Shown one piece after another: positions 6,221-11,478 of a stretch of 20,087 nucleotides of DNA. The position numbers and the translations under genes are program-made. Positions within the stretch are counted from its first letter, which is position 1. Each line of letters begins with the position of its first letter. The notes under the pieces were generated by a model. It did not search any database. It was not told where the DNA came from and worked only from the letters and a program-made list of their open reading frames with translations. Origin of the DNA: a virus; IMG/VR virus record IMGVR_UViG_3300037091_000497, positions 1-20,087 of that record. The stretch is one strand, 5' to 3'.

Positions 6221-7006
6221 TTATTCTTCCCAAAAAATATAAAATACGCCTCTCAATCGCGCCATCGGCGTATCGGTGGAATTTTGCCTGATTGATTCAG
6301 CGGCAACGAAAACCACGAGGATGATAAGCAAAGTTAGCAATATTACCACCCACCATGGCCTGGCCAGCAAAAAGTGAAGGCACGGGAGGGCTATGATAGT
6401 GAATATGGCTAACCAACCATTACCTGTATAAAATAAAGAAGGAATCATAAGACCTAACGATATAGGTAACACCCATGATATTAACTTGAGCCAACCCAGA
6501 TGAGGCCAGTCGGGTAGATGCCTACCAATACCCGTGAAGATGGGATAAAAATCCTTAATAAAAAATATGGACCAAGATATTGCCGCAACGAACGTTACGC
6601 CAATTCCTACCCTTTTGAAGATTAGCAGCGTTCTATCTATATCCCAAACATGTCGCTTTTGTTTGGTAGCAGAATTATCTTTTTGCCTTGGTTTTTGCCC
6701 TTCATATTGATAGAGCGGGCCTTCATTCGATCTGTTCTGCGGGTTGGTAGCCCTAGATGTTCTGTACGTAGAATCGGGCTGGCCTGTGGGTCTACTTGCA
6801 GTTCTACTCGAAGGTTTTGTTAGAAATGTATTGGCTTCGTTTACAAGTTTGAATTCTTCTTCAGCTTTGAACCTGACACGCTCTGGCTTACCTATATTCA
6901 TATCGGGATGAAGAAGTTGAGCCTTATAAAAATATTGTGCTTTTATCTCGGCATCACTCGCTGTTGGGGGAACACCAAGCACACGACAAGCCTCTTCCCA
7001 AGTCAT
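6221..7006 (-). CDS. J-domain protein with four membrane helices
   Basis: A 261-residue membrane protein with an N-terminal J domain (about 1-62) containing the HPD tripeptide (33-35, LLHPDMN), the residues by which DnaJ-family proteins stimulate Hsp70 ATPase. Residues 65-120 are a Ser/Thr/Gln/Arg-rich linker. Four hydrophobic segments follow (about 133-151, 172-193, 197-214 and 219-236). There is no G/F or zinc-finger domain in this chain. A GGTGA lies about nine bases before the ATG. It probably anchors a host Hsp70 (DnaK) activity at the membrane. In the leftward cassette it follows a separate mini-protein carrying a DnaJ-like zinc finger. Use in host physiology, assembly or superinfection exclusion is inference. 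Confidence 0.8.
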   Translation of the reverse strand: MTWEEACRVLGVPPTASDAEIKAQYFYKAQLLHPDMNIGKPERVRFKAEEEFKLVNEANTFLTKPSSRTASRPTGQPDSTYRTSRATNPQNRSNEGPLYQYEGQKPRQKDNSATKQKRHVWDIDRTLLIFKRVGIGVTFVAAISWSIFFIKDFYPIFTGIGRHLPDWPHLGWLKLISWVLPISLGLMIPSLFYTGNGWLAIFTIIALPCLHFLLARPWWVVILLTLLIILVVFVAAESIRQNSTDTPMARLRGVFYIFWEE

Positions 7007-7029
7007 ATTAAATAGTCACCACGGAAACA

Positions 7030-7050
7030 TAGGACAAAAAGTCTGTCCTA
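7030..7050. repeat. Inverted repeat TAGGACA / TGTCCTA
   Basis: Perfect 7-bp arms separated by seven bases lie between the mini zinc-finger gene and the J-domain gene, 24-44 bases before the J-domain start on the leftward strand. It may be a transcript hairpin or a protein site. There is no T-run. Confidence 0.4.
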
Positions 7051-7085
7051 CTGCCCGTTGCTATAGTTACCCAGCGTCCGCTCAA

Positions 7086-7202
7086 CTATTTTTTATTTTT
7101 TCCGACCGTTACCCACCCCGTACCGCGACATGTAGGACACACATTAGCGGGTATACCAATATAACCTTTCCCCCCACAGCGTCCACATTTTCTTGTAGCC
7201 AT
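7086..7202 (-). CDS. 38-aa DnaJ-type zinc-finger mini-protein
   Basis: A very short gene with a good Shine-Dalgarno (CGGAGG, leftward strand) before ATG 7202. The protein reads C6-x2-C9-GGKG then C22-x2-C25-RGTGW, i.e. two CxxCxGxG knuckles. This is the motif of the DnaJ central zinc-binding domain, which normally has four knuckles forming two zinc sites; here one pair remains as a free-standing peptide. It is encoded 80 bases upstream of the J-domain membrane protein, so the two DnaJ parts are split over neighbouring genes. It could help substrate binding or act as a small nucleic-acid or protein binder. The motif is clear; partnership with the J protein is inferred. Confidence 0.7.
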   Translation of the reverse strand: MATRKCGRCGGKGYIGIPANVCPTCRGTGWVTVGKNKK

Positions 7203-7246
7203 TCTAACCTCCGTATACGGCTGCCGCTCTTGGCGTCCGCTTATCT

Positions 7247-7438
7247 CTATCTAGCTCTACGTTTCGCATCATCTGGGTTCCCGTCTGTCTTTCTTGGTCG
7301 TATGACACCAGGATGAGTAACAGGCGGCTTAGGCCACGTTATGATAGGATTATCAGGCATGGGTAACTTCGGACCTACCTTCCTAATAGGGATAGGTTCA
7401 GGCTTTGCCGACTTTGTTGGCATTTTATTAATCACCAT
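7247..7438 (-). CDS. Small Pro/Lys-rich hypothetical peptide
   Basis: A 63-residue basic peptide rich in Pro and Lys/Arg (KPEPIPIRKVGPKLPMPDNP...PKPPVTHPG), probably disordered. The in-frame ATG at 7423 (residue 6) has GGTGAT nine bases upstream and is perhaps the better start than ATG 7438. It lies between a membrane protein and the mini zinc finger, in the same direction and closely spaced. It has no cysteine and no membrane segment. Function unknown; it could be an adaptor tail or a spurious frame. Confidence 0.45.
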   Translation of the reverse strand: MVINKMPTKSAKPEPIPIRKVGPKLPMPDNPIITWPKPPVTHPGVIRPRKTDGNPDDAKRRAR

Positions 7439-7448
7439 CGTCTCACAT

Positions 7449-7817
7449 CTATCCCCAAAGATTTTTCCTTAGTTTCTTCATAGAATTACTCGCTCCCGTT
7501 ATGAATTCTGCCCCATTTCTGTTAACCCTCGGTACATGCCAGTCCATACCTCTTTGAATATCATTTCGTTGACGATTACCGTTTACGACGATGTATGTAT
7601 CCCCAGGTTCCTCATAATAATAAGTGGTTCTTCGTCGTACTTCTCTATTTCTTGGATTAGCCAAGACGTAATATAATACGATTGCGCCAAAGATAATTCC
7701 TAAGACAATCAAAATTTGTTTCCAAAAAACAGCAATAAGAATTATAACCGCCACCATTGCGAGCAATTTACCCCACCAAGGTATTTTGTTAAATAATCCT
7801 CTCATAATAAGTTTCAC
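7449..7817 (-). CDS. Small membrane protein with two hydrophobic segments
   Basis: A 122-residue protein: a short amphipathic start (FNKIPWWGKL), two closely spaced hydrophobic segments (about 15-31 and 34-52), then a basic juxtamembrane stretch (NPRNREVRRR) and a polar tail with TTYYYEE and a Lys-rich C-terminus, likely cytoplasmic. It is the first gene of the leftward cassette, behind a candidate promoter (-10 at 7855-7860). The GGGAGGT on the leftward strand lies only about two bases before GTG 7817 and about 14 before ATG 7805, so the true start is uncertain between the two. No family is recognised. Confidence 0.6.
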   Translation of the reverse strand: MKLIMRGLFNKIPWWGKLLAMVAVIILIAVFWKQILIVLGIIFGAIVLYYVLANPRNREVRRRTTYYYEEPGDTYIVVNGNRQRNDIQRGMDWHVPRVNRNGAEFITGASNSMKKLRKNLWG

Positions 7818-7854
7818 TACCTCCCACTTTTATAGAAAAAAGCTGTCCGCATAC

Positions 7855-7860
7855 ATTATA
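7855..7860 (-). promoter_or_regulatory. Candidate -10 box of the leftward cassette
   Basis: On the leftward strand a perfect TATAAT lies 38 bases before the first cassette gene. The -35 position has no good match, so the promoter may be weak or need an activator. The 19-bp palindrome lies about 100 bases upstream of it. Confidence 0.4.
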
Positions 7861-7960
7861 CACCTCACGTAAATAGCGCTGGCGGATTTGTACAGTCACC
7901 ACTTTGAATGTATATTCGTTTTTTGAATTAAACACCCTGTGCGCTATAGTTTGCGTAAAA

Positions 7961-7979
7961 TGATACGCCTGGCGTATCA
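7961..7979. promoter_or_regulatory. 19-bp perfect palindrome, likely operator
   Basis: TGATACGCC-T-GGCGTATCA is a perfect dyad with one central base, placed between the leftward and rightward transcription units and just ahead of the rightward promoter (first TTGACA at 7987). Its size and symmetry fit a dimeric repressor site. Which protein binds it is not shown; the HTH protein at 188-394 is one candidate, a repressor outside the window another. Confidence 0.65.
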
Positions 7980-7995
7980 CCTATACTTGACAAAA

Positions 7996-8008
7996 TAGGC
8001 ACGAAAAG
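7996..8008 (+). promoter_or_regulatory. AGGCAC(G/A)AAAA motif, copy 1
   Basis: TAGGCACGAAAAG directly precedes the -35 box of the rightward promoter. Its TAGGCA half is mirrored by TGCCTA at 8018-8023, so the -35 box lies between inverted half-sites. This is the first of four intergenic copies. Confidence 0.45.
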
Positions 8009-8037
8009 TTGACTCAATGCCTAAACCGGGGTAAAAT
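8009..8037 (+). promoter_or_regulatory. Rightward sigma70-type promoter of the HNH/late region
   Basis: TTGACT (8009-8014), a 17-base spacer and TAAAAT (8032-8037) give five of six matches at both boxes. Transcription would start near 8044, ahead of the HNH gene. A second TTGACA at 7987-7992 lacks a -10 at the right distance. Confidence 0.6.
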
Positions 8038-8047
8038 AATACTATAG

Positions 8048-8084
8048 GGCTGGAAGTCCGCGAGGGTTCTGGCCTTTTTCTTTT
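8048..8084 (+). terminator. Terminator-like hairpin in the late leader
   Basis: GGCTGGAA (8048-8055) pairs with TTCTGGCC (8067-8074), with two G-U pairs and an 11-base loop, followed at once by TTTTTCTTTT (8075-8084). It starts only a few bases after the predicted transcription start, so it would act as an attenuator or an antitermination target rather than end a gene. Confidence 0.45.
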
Positions 8085-8132
8085 GCCCGCTTTTCTCTGA
8101 TCTTGCTACAGGCAATCTCACGGGGATACGCC

Positions 8133-8534
8133 ATGTCACCTTTTCGTCCATCCCGTCCGTGTGCACACTCAGGATGCCCAGAACTAACAACAGATCGGTC
8201 TGGTTATTGTGATCAGCATCTACGTATTGCAAGACAGCAGTATGACCATGATAGAGGCTCTGCAACACAGCGGGGCTACTCATCCCGATGGGCGGAGTAC
8301 TCCAGGCTATATCGGATTGAGCACCCACTCTGTGTGATGTGTGAAGCCCAGGGCAGGGTAACAGCCAGTGAGCACGTGGACCACATCAAGCCGGTGAGTG
8401 GGCCGGGCGACCCGCTGTTCTGGGAACCAACCAACCATCAGGCCCTCTGCCAGTCCTGCCACTCAATCAAGACAGCGAGGGAAGACGGCGCCTTCGGAAA
8501 CAAGCGCAGGGAAAACACGGATAACAGGGGATAA
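8133..8534 (+). CDS. Phage HNH endonuclease
   Basis: A 133-residue HNH nuclease of the kind that sits next to terminase genes and aids DNA packaging and cos cleavage in HK97-like phages. The core is C67-x2-C70, the catalytic DH (D83-H84, VDHIKP), N101-H102 and C106-x2-C109-H110 (CQSCHSIKTARE), so both the zinc pairs and the HNH residues are present. An N-terminal extension carries its own C10/C15/C26/H29 cluster, common in phage forms. I chose ATG 8133; an upstream TTG (8103) adds ten residues with no support. In many relatives this gene directly precedes the small terminase; here a non-coding stretch and a methylase module lie between. Confidence 0.9.
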   Translation: MSPFRPSRPCAHSGCPELTTDRSGYCDQHLRIARQQYDHDRGSATQRGYSSRWAEYSRLYRIEHPLCVMCEAQGRVTASEHVDHIKPVSGPGDPLFWEPTNHQALCQSCHSIKTAREDGAFGNKRRENTDNRG

Positions 8535-8589
8535 CAATGGGCATGTTATCGATATTAGGCACGAAAACAGGATAGATAACAGGATAACA
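8519..8589 (+). repeat. GGATAACA direct repeats at the end of the HNH gene
   Basis: GGATAACA occurs at 8519-8526, 8529-8536 and 8582-8589; AGATAACA at 8574-8581; the inverted core GTTATC at 8545-8550; and one more GATAAC at 8785-8790. The first two overlap the stop codon of the HNH gene. The clustering suggests binding sites or part of a packaging signal. Confidence 0.45.
8556..8568 (+). promoter_or_regulatory. AGGCAC(G/A)AAAA motif, copy 2
   Basis: TTAGGCACGAAAAC lies 22 bases after the HNH stop, between GATAAC repeats. It shares 11 consecutive bases (TAGGCACGAAAA less the flanks) with copy 1. Confidence 0.4.
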
Positions 8590-8732
8590 CCCCTTACCGT
8601 AAGTAAGACACACCCTCACCCAGCGCAGTGGGGAGGGGGGATTAAATCCTTGGGGCTTTGACTCCTCCCAACCGAGTGCGCAGCTACGCGCGCGAAGTCG
8701 CAGTTCAGCCTAGGGGGGGTCCCACGCCTGAG

Positions 8733-8745
8733 CAGGCACAAAAAG
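8733..8745 (+). promoter_or_regulatory. AGGCAC(G/A)AAAA motif, copy 3
   Basis: CAGGCACAAAAAG is followed by GACTCAA and then TGCCTA (8760-8765), elements also found after copy 1 (GACTCAA 8011-8017, TGCCTA 8018-8023) but with different spacing. It lies about 70 bases before the methyltransferase start. Confidence 0.4.
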
Positions 8746-8813
8746 ACTCAAAGGGTCCATGCCTAGCGACTGTAAATGGAACCTGATAACGTTTTATTAA
8801 CCATGGAACCAAT

Positions 8814-9536
8814 ATGATTATTAAAACCATTCCGATAACTCAAATAAACCCTGCCGCATATAACCCGCGCAAAGACCTGCAGCCGGGGGACCCGGAGTAC
8901 AAGAAACTCAAGAAGTCGCTGACCGAGTTTGACTGCGTAGAGCCTCTCGTCTGGAACGAGGGCACGGGCAACCTAGTCGGCGGCCACCAGCGCCTTAAGG
9001 TCCTCAAGGACCTGGGCCGGACCGAGGTCGAAGTATCGGTAGTTCAACTTGATGACGCAAAAGAGAAAGCCCTCAACCTGGCGCTGAATAAAATCTCCGG
9101 TGAGTGGGACCTGCCCCGCTTGAAGGACCTTCTTGAGGAGATTAACACCGGCGCCTTTGATATCGAGGTCACCGGCTTCGATGATAAGGAAATCGAAGAA
9201 CTGATGACGCAGTTCCACGTGCCCGAGGAAGGGCTCACCGACGAGGAAGTCATCCCCGAGGTTGTGGAACCTGTCTGCAAGAAAGGCGACCTGTGGCAGC
9301 TCGGGGCTCATCGCCTCCTCTGCGGCGACGCTACCAAGCCAGGAGATATCGAGCGTCTGATGGCCAGCGAGAAAGCCGATATGGTATTTACAGACCCGCC
9401 CTATAACGTAAACTACGGCTCCATCGTAGGGCATCCGTCCTACAAGAGAACCAAGGGAAGGACCCGGATTAACAAAACCCGCGAAGGACATCCATATTGG
9501 AAAGACAGGGAAGCCAAGGGGATCGGTTACGAATGA
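8814..9536 (+). CDS. ParB-domain/DNA adenine methyltransferase, N-terminal part (frameshifted)
   Basis: The 240-residue N-terminal part of a phage-type fusion. Residues 1-105 are a ParB/Sulfiredoxin-like domain with N17-P-R and GGHQR (56-60). Residues 150-200 begin a methyltransferase domain (GDLWQLGAHRLLCGDAT, then the catalytic DPPY at 194-197). DPPY ahead of the cofactor motif marks a beta-type N6-adenine (less likely N4-cytosine) methylase. The frame ends at TGA 9534-9536 in the middle of the domain, and the rest continues one frame over from 9541. Phages use such enzymes to mark their DNA against host restriction. As written, this fragment lacks the SAM-binding motif and should be inactive alone. 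Confidence 0.85.
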   Translation: MIIKTIPITQINPAAYNPRKDLQPGDPEYKKLKKSLTEFDCVEPLVWNEGTGNLVGGHQRLKVLKDLGRTEVEVSVVQLDDAKEKALNLALNKISGEWDLPRLKDLLEEINTGAFDIEVTGFDDKEIEELMTQFHVPEEGLTDEEVIPEVVEPVCKKGDLWQLGAHRLLCGDATKPGDIERLMASEKADMVFTDPPYNVNYGSIVGHPSYKRTKGRTRINKTREGHPYWKDREAKGIGYE

Positions 9537-9540
9537 CAAT

Positions 9541-10122
9541 ATGTCTCTGGAAGAATGGGACTACTTCGTCCGGGGTTATATGCAGAACCTGATGGACTTT
9601 AACACCGGCGCATTCTACATTTGCATGTCGAACAAGGAGATGTACTCGAACAAACACATCTTTGAAGAACTGGGCGGTCACTGGGCGAGCTTCATCATCT
9701 GGCACAAGGACCTCTTCGTCATGGGGATGCAGGATTACCAGCGGCAGTATGAGCCCCTCCTCTATGGCTGGAAGGAAGGCGGCAAACATCACTGGTGCGG
9801 TGATCGTAACCAGTCTGACGTCTGGGACGTCAAGCGCCCGAGGTCGAGCCCTGAACACCCGACCATGAAACCCATCGCGCTGTGCGAGCGGGCCATCAAC
9901 AACAGTTCCCTGGTAGGGAACATCGTCCTGGACACCTTCGGTGGCTCTGGCTCTACTATGATTGCCGCGGAGAAGCTGGGACGCAAGTGCTACATGTCGG
10001 AACTAGAAGAACACTACTGCGACGTGATCTTAAAAAGGTGGGAAGACTACACCGGAAAGAAAGCCACTCTCACAACGAGCCAGGCCGCTGGTGAAGCGGC
10101 CTGTGGCGGGAAACCGGCCTAG
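9541..10122 (+). CDS. DNA methyltransferase, C-terminal part (frameshifted)
   Basis: A 193-residue continuation of the methylase. The frame already makes sense upstream of its first ATG (N-D-N-M-S-L-E-E-W), which is a family-like sequence directly following the target-recognition side, so this is the severed second half rather than an independent gene. It contains HPTMKP and the SAM-binding motif I DTFGGSGSTMIAAEKLGRK, followed by the closing CDVILKRWEDYTGKK. A net loss of two bases (or gain of one) near 9531-9537 would explain the break. ATG 9541 has no Shine-Dalgarno. Its end lies two bases from the convergent RAMA-like gene. Confidence 0.8.
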   Translation: MSLEEWDYFVRGYMQNLMDFNTGAFYICMSNKEMYSNKHIFEELGGHWASFIIWHKDLFVMGMQDYQRQYEPLLYGWKEGGKHHWCGDRNQSDVWDVKRPRSSPEHPTMKPIALCERAINNSSLVGNIVLDTFGGSGSTMIAAEKLGRKCYMSELEEHYCDVILKRWEDYTGKKATLTTSQAAGEAACGGKPA

Positions 10123-10123
10123 C

Positions 10124-10627
10124 TTACTTGGCAGGGTGGCAGTTAGGGCAGACGGGGTTCTTGATGTCGCTTTTGGCAGGGAAGGGGCTGCTGCAGTCAA
10201 AGCAGTAATATCTGGTTAGCCCTGCCGGCGCACCTTTCTGGTTCGGGAGTTTGTAGACGCCGGACTTAGGCGGTTTGGGCTTTTCGGTTTTCTCCATCTT
10301 ATCGATCTTGGCGACTGTCTCGTCGTAGGTTGGGATGGGTTTCGGCAGTTTAAGTTTCCCTATGCTGGCTGCCTTGTCGATGTGCTGCTCGATATTTGAG
10401 AAGTCGACCGGCTTGGCTTCACCTGCTATCGACCAGAAGTGCCATCCGTCGCAGGCGTGTCCGGTGACCGCTGTTCCTGCGGCTGAAGGGCTCTTGAAGG
10501 CGCGGCCGTCATCGAGTCTGAAGTAAAGCTTTCCATTCTCGTCCAGGTGCGTTTCGCATGTGCGGTCCTGCTTGTGGTAGCGACCTACCAGTTTGGTTCC
10601 TGCGGTTAGATTCCTGTCCTGTATCAT
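10124..10627 (-). CDS. RAMA-like domain protein with C-terminal zinc ribbon
   Basis: A 167-residue protein. Residues 7-66 match the pattern of RAMA/DUF4357-type domains (restriction enzyme adenine methylase associated): a start 'GTKLVGRYHK', a strand pair ending 'DDGRAF', then SPSAA (46-50), VTG and DGWHFW (60-65). A Lys/Pro-rich linker (about 90-135) leads to a zinc ribbon, C142-x2-C145 ... C160-x2-C163. RAMA domains are proposed to recognise modified DNA or accompany methylases; here the gene faces the methylase tail to tail, two bases apart. AAGGAG precedes ATG 10627 by six bases. Its role as a reader of the phage's own methyl mark is inferred. Confidence 0.7.
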   Translation of the reverse strand: MIQDRNLTAGTKLVGRYHKQDRTCETHLDENGKLYFRLDDGRAFKSPSAAGTAVTGHACDGWHFWSIAGEAKPVDFSNIEQHIDKAASIGKLKLPKPIPTYDETVAKIDKMEKTEKPKPPKSGVYKLPNQKGAPAGLTRYYCFDCSSPFPAKSDIKNPVCPNCHPAK

Positions 10628-10675
10628 CTTATTCTCCTTGCCGCCGCCGGTATCCGGCTGTCGCGGGTAATCCCG

Positions 10676-10876
10676 TTATTTGAGATTCAGTTTTGCCATC
10701 AAGTACCCGACTACTTCTTGCGCATGCTTCTGGATGCCGGCGCCGATATAGCCGCTGATGTTCTCGATATGTTCTTCCCAGTCCTGCGAGCCCACGTTGC
10801 AGCGGATGTATTCAGCGACGTTATCGAGGACCTCGAAGTCGGTGGTGAGCTTGGTGCCGTGTTCCAGGTTTATCAT
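10676..10876 (-). CDS. Small hypothetical protein upstream of the RAMA-like gene
   Basis: A 66-residue acidic protein with no recognised family. I start it at ATG 10876, which has a very strong purine-rich GGAGGAGGAG seven bases upstream; the longer frame to 10912 reads through that site. Helical segments dominate (DNVAEYIRC, WEEHIENISGYIGAGIQKHAQEVVGYLMAKL), suggesting a small helical bundle. It is followed after 48 bases by the RAMA-like gene in the same direction, so the two probably form an operon. Confidence 0.6.
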   Translation of the reverse strand: MINLEHGTKLTTDFEVLDNVAEYIRCNVGSQDWEEHIENISGYIGAGIQKHAQEVVGYLMAKLNLK

Positions 10877-10947
10877 TTTGTTTCTCCTCCTCCTGTTTAA
10901 TCCTGACACCATTCATCACTTGTAAAGATCATGAAGTCAAGCGTAAT

Positions 10948-10960
10948 TAGGCACAAAATC
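10948..10960 (+). promoter_or_regulatory. AGGCAC(G/A)AAAA motif, copy 4
   Basis: TAGGCACAAAATC lies in the 119-base divergent gap, 36 bases before the small terminase start. No good promoter boxes are seen in this gap on either strand, so an activator site would make sense here. Confidence 0.4.
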
Positions 10961-10995
10961 ATCATTAGTTTTACAAATAGGGAGTAAAGGCCGTC

Positions 10996-11478
10996 ATGCC
11001 GAATCATAAGAAACCAACAGCCATCAAAAAGTTGGAGGGGAATCCCGGGAAACGTCCTCTCAATGAAAACGAGCCGATGCCGAAAAAGGGAATCCCGACC
11101 TGTCCTTCTCATCTGAATAGCGCGGCCCGAACCGAATGGAAAAGGATCATTCCGCAGCTCGATGAGTTAGGGCTTATTTCCGAACTGGACAGGTCCGCTC
11201 TGGCTGCCTATTGCCAGGCCTACGGGCGTTGGGCCGAGGCGGAGAGGATGATCGCCAAACATGGCACGATCATCAAACACCCTAACGGATCACTGATGAC
11301 CTCGCCTTTTCTAAACGTGGCCAACAAGGCCATCGAGCAGATGTATAAATACCTGATTGAGTTCGGGCTGACCCCAGTTTCCCGGACCCGGGTGAGTGTG
11401 CCCAAGTCCAAAGAGGATGATGCCCTGGAAGATATCATGCAGCAGGCCGAGAGGCTGGCTAGAGAGAAGGGCTTTTAA
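10996..11478 (+). CDS. terS: Terminase small subunit, P27 family
   Basis: A 160-residue P27-type small terminase, which binds the packaging site on phage DNA and hands it to the large subunit. The family hallmarks are present: the N-terminal 'LEGNPGKRPLNENEP' box (residues 14-28), 'CPSHLNSAARTEWKRIIPQL', then the helices 'LDRSALAAYCQAYGRWAEAE' and '...KHPNGSLMTSPFLNVANKAIEQMYKYLIEFGLTP'-like region. A GGGAG lies 11 bases before ATG 10996. The stop directly abuts the large terminase start (TAAATG). Length is normal for the family. Confidence 0.92.
   Translation: MPNHKKPTAIKKLEGNPGKRPLNENEPMPKKGIPTCPSHLNSAARTEWKRIIPQLDELGLISELDRSALAAYCQAYGRWAEAERMIAKHGTIIKHPNGSLMTSPFLNVANKAIEQMYKYLIEFGLTPVSRTRVSVPKSKEDDALEDIMQQAERLAREKGF

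Larger units (their letters stand above)
8535..8813. other. Non-coding stretch dense in inverted repeats; candidate cos/packaging region
   Basis: No convincing gene lies in these 279 bases. They hold the GATAAC repeats; a bulged hairpin CCCTCACCC (8613-8621)/GGGGAGGG (8630-8637); an 11-bp palindrome GGATT-A-AATCC (8639-8649); GCCTGAGCAGGC (8726-8737); and distant arms AGTCGC/GCGACT (near 8686 and 8766). Two copies of the AGGCAC motif are also here. HK97-like phages often keep their cos site beside the HNH and small terminase genes, so a packaging site is a reasonable guess, but no cut site can be named. Confidence 0.35.

Noticed and set aside
7789-7980. 63-codon minus-strand frame
   Set aside because: It starts inside the 19-bp palindrome, spans the candidate leftward promoter and overlaps the next gene by 29 bases. 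It is better explained as control DNA.
8517-8536. Resemblance to a homing endonuclease site (GGATAACAGGG)
   Set aside because: Only a short part matches the known I-SceI recognition sequence, and no LAGLIDADG gene is visible. The simple GATAAC repeats explain it.
8398-8661. 87-codon plus-strand frame over the HNH end and intergenic block
   Set aside because: Its first half is an out-of-frame shadow of the HNH gene, and its remainder crosses the repeat-dense non-coding block.
9528-9545. Programmed ribosomal frameshift in the methylase
   Set aside because: There is no slippery heptamer, pseudoknot or Shine-Dalgarno-like stimulator, and such methylases are not known to need one. A mutation or sequence error is simpler.
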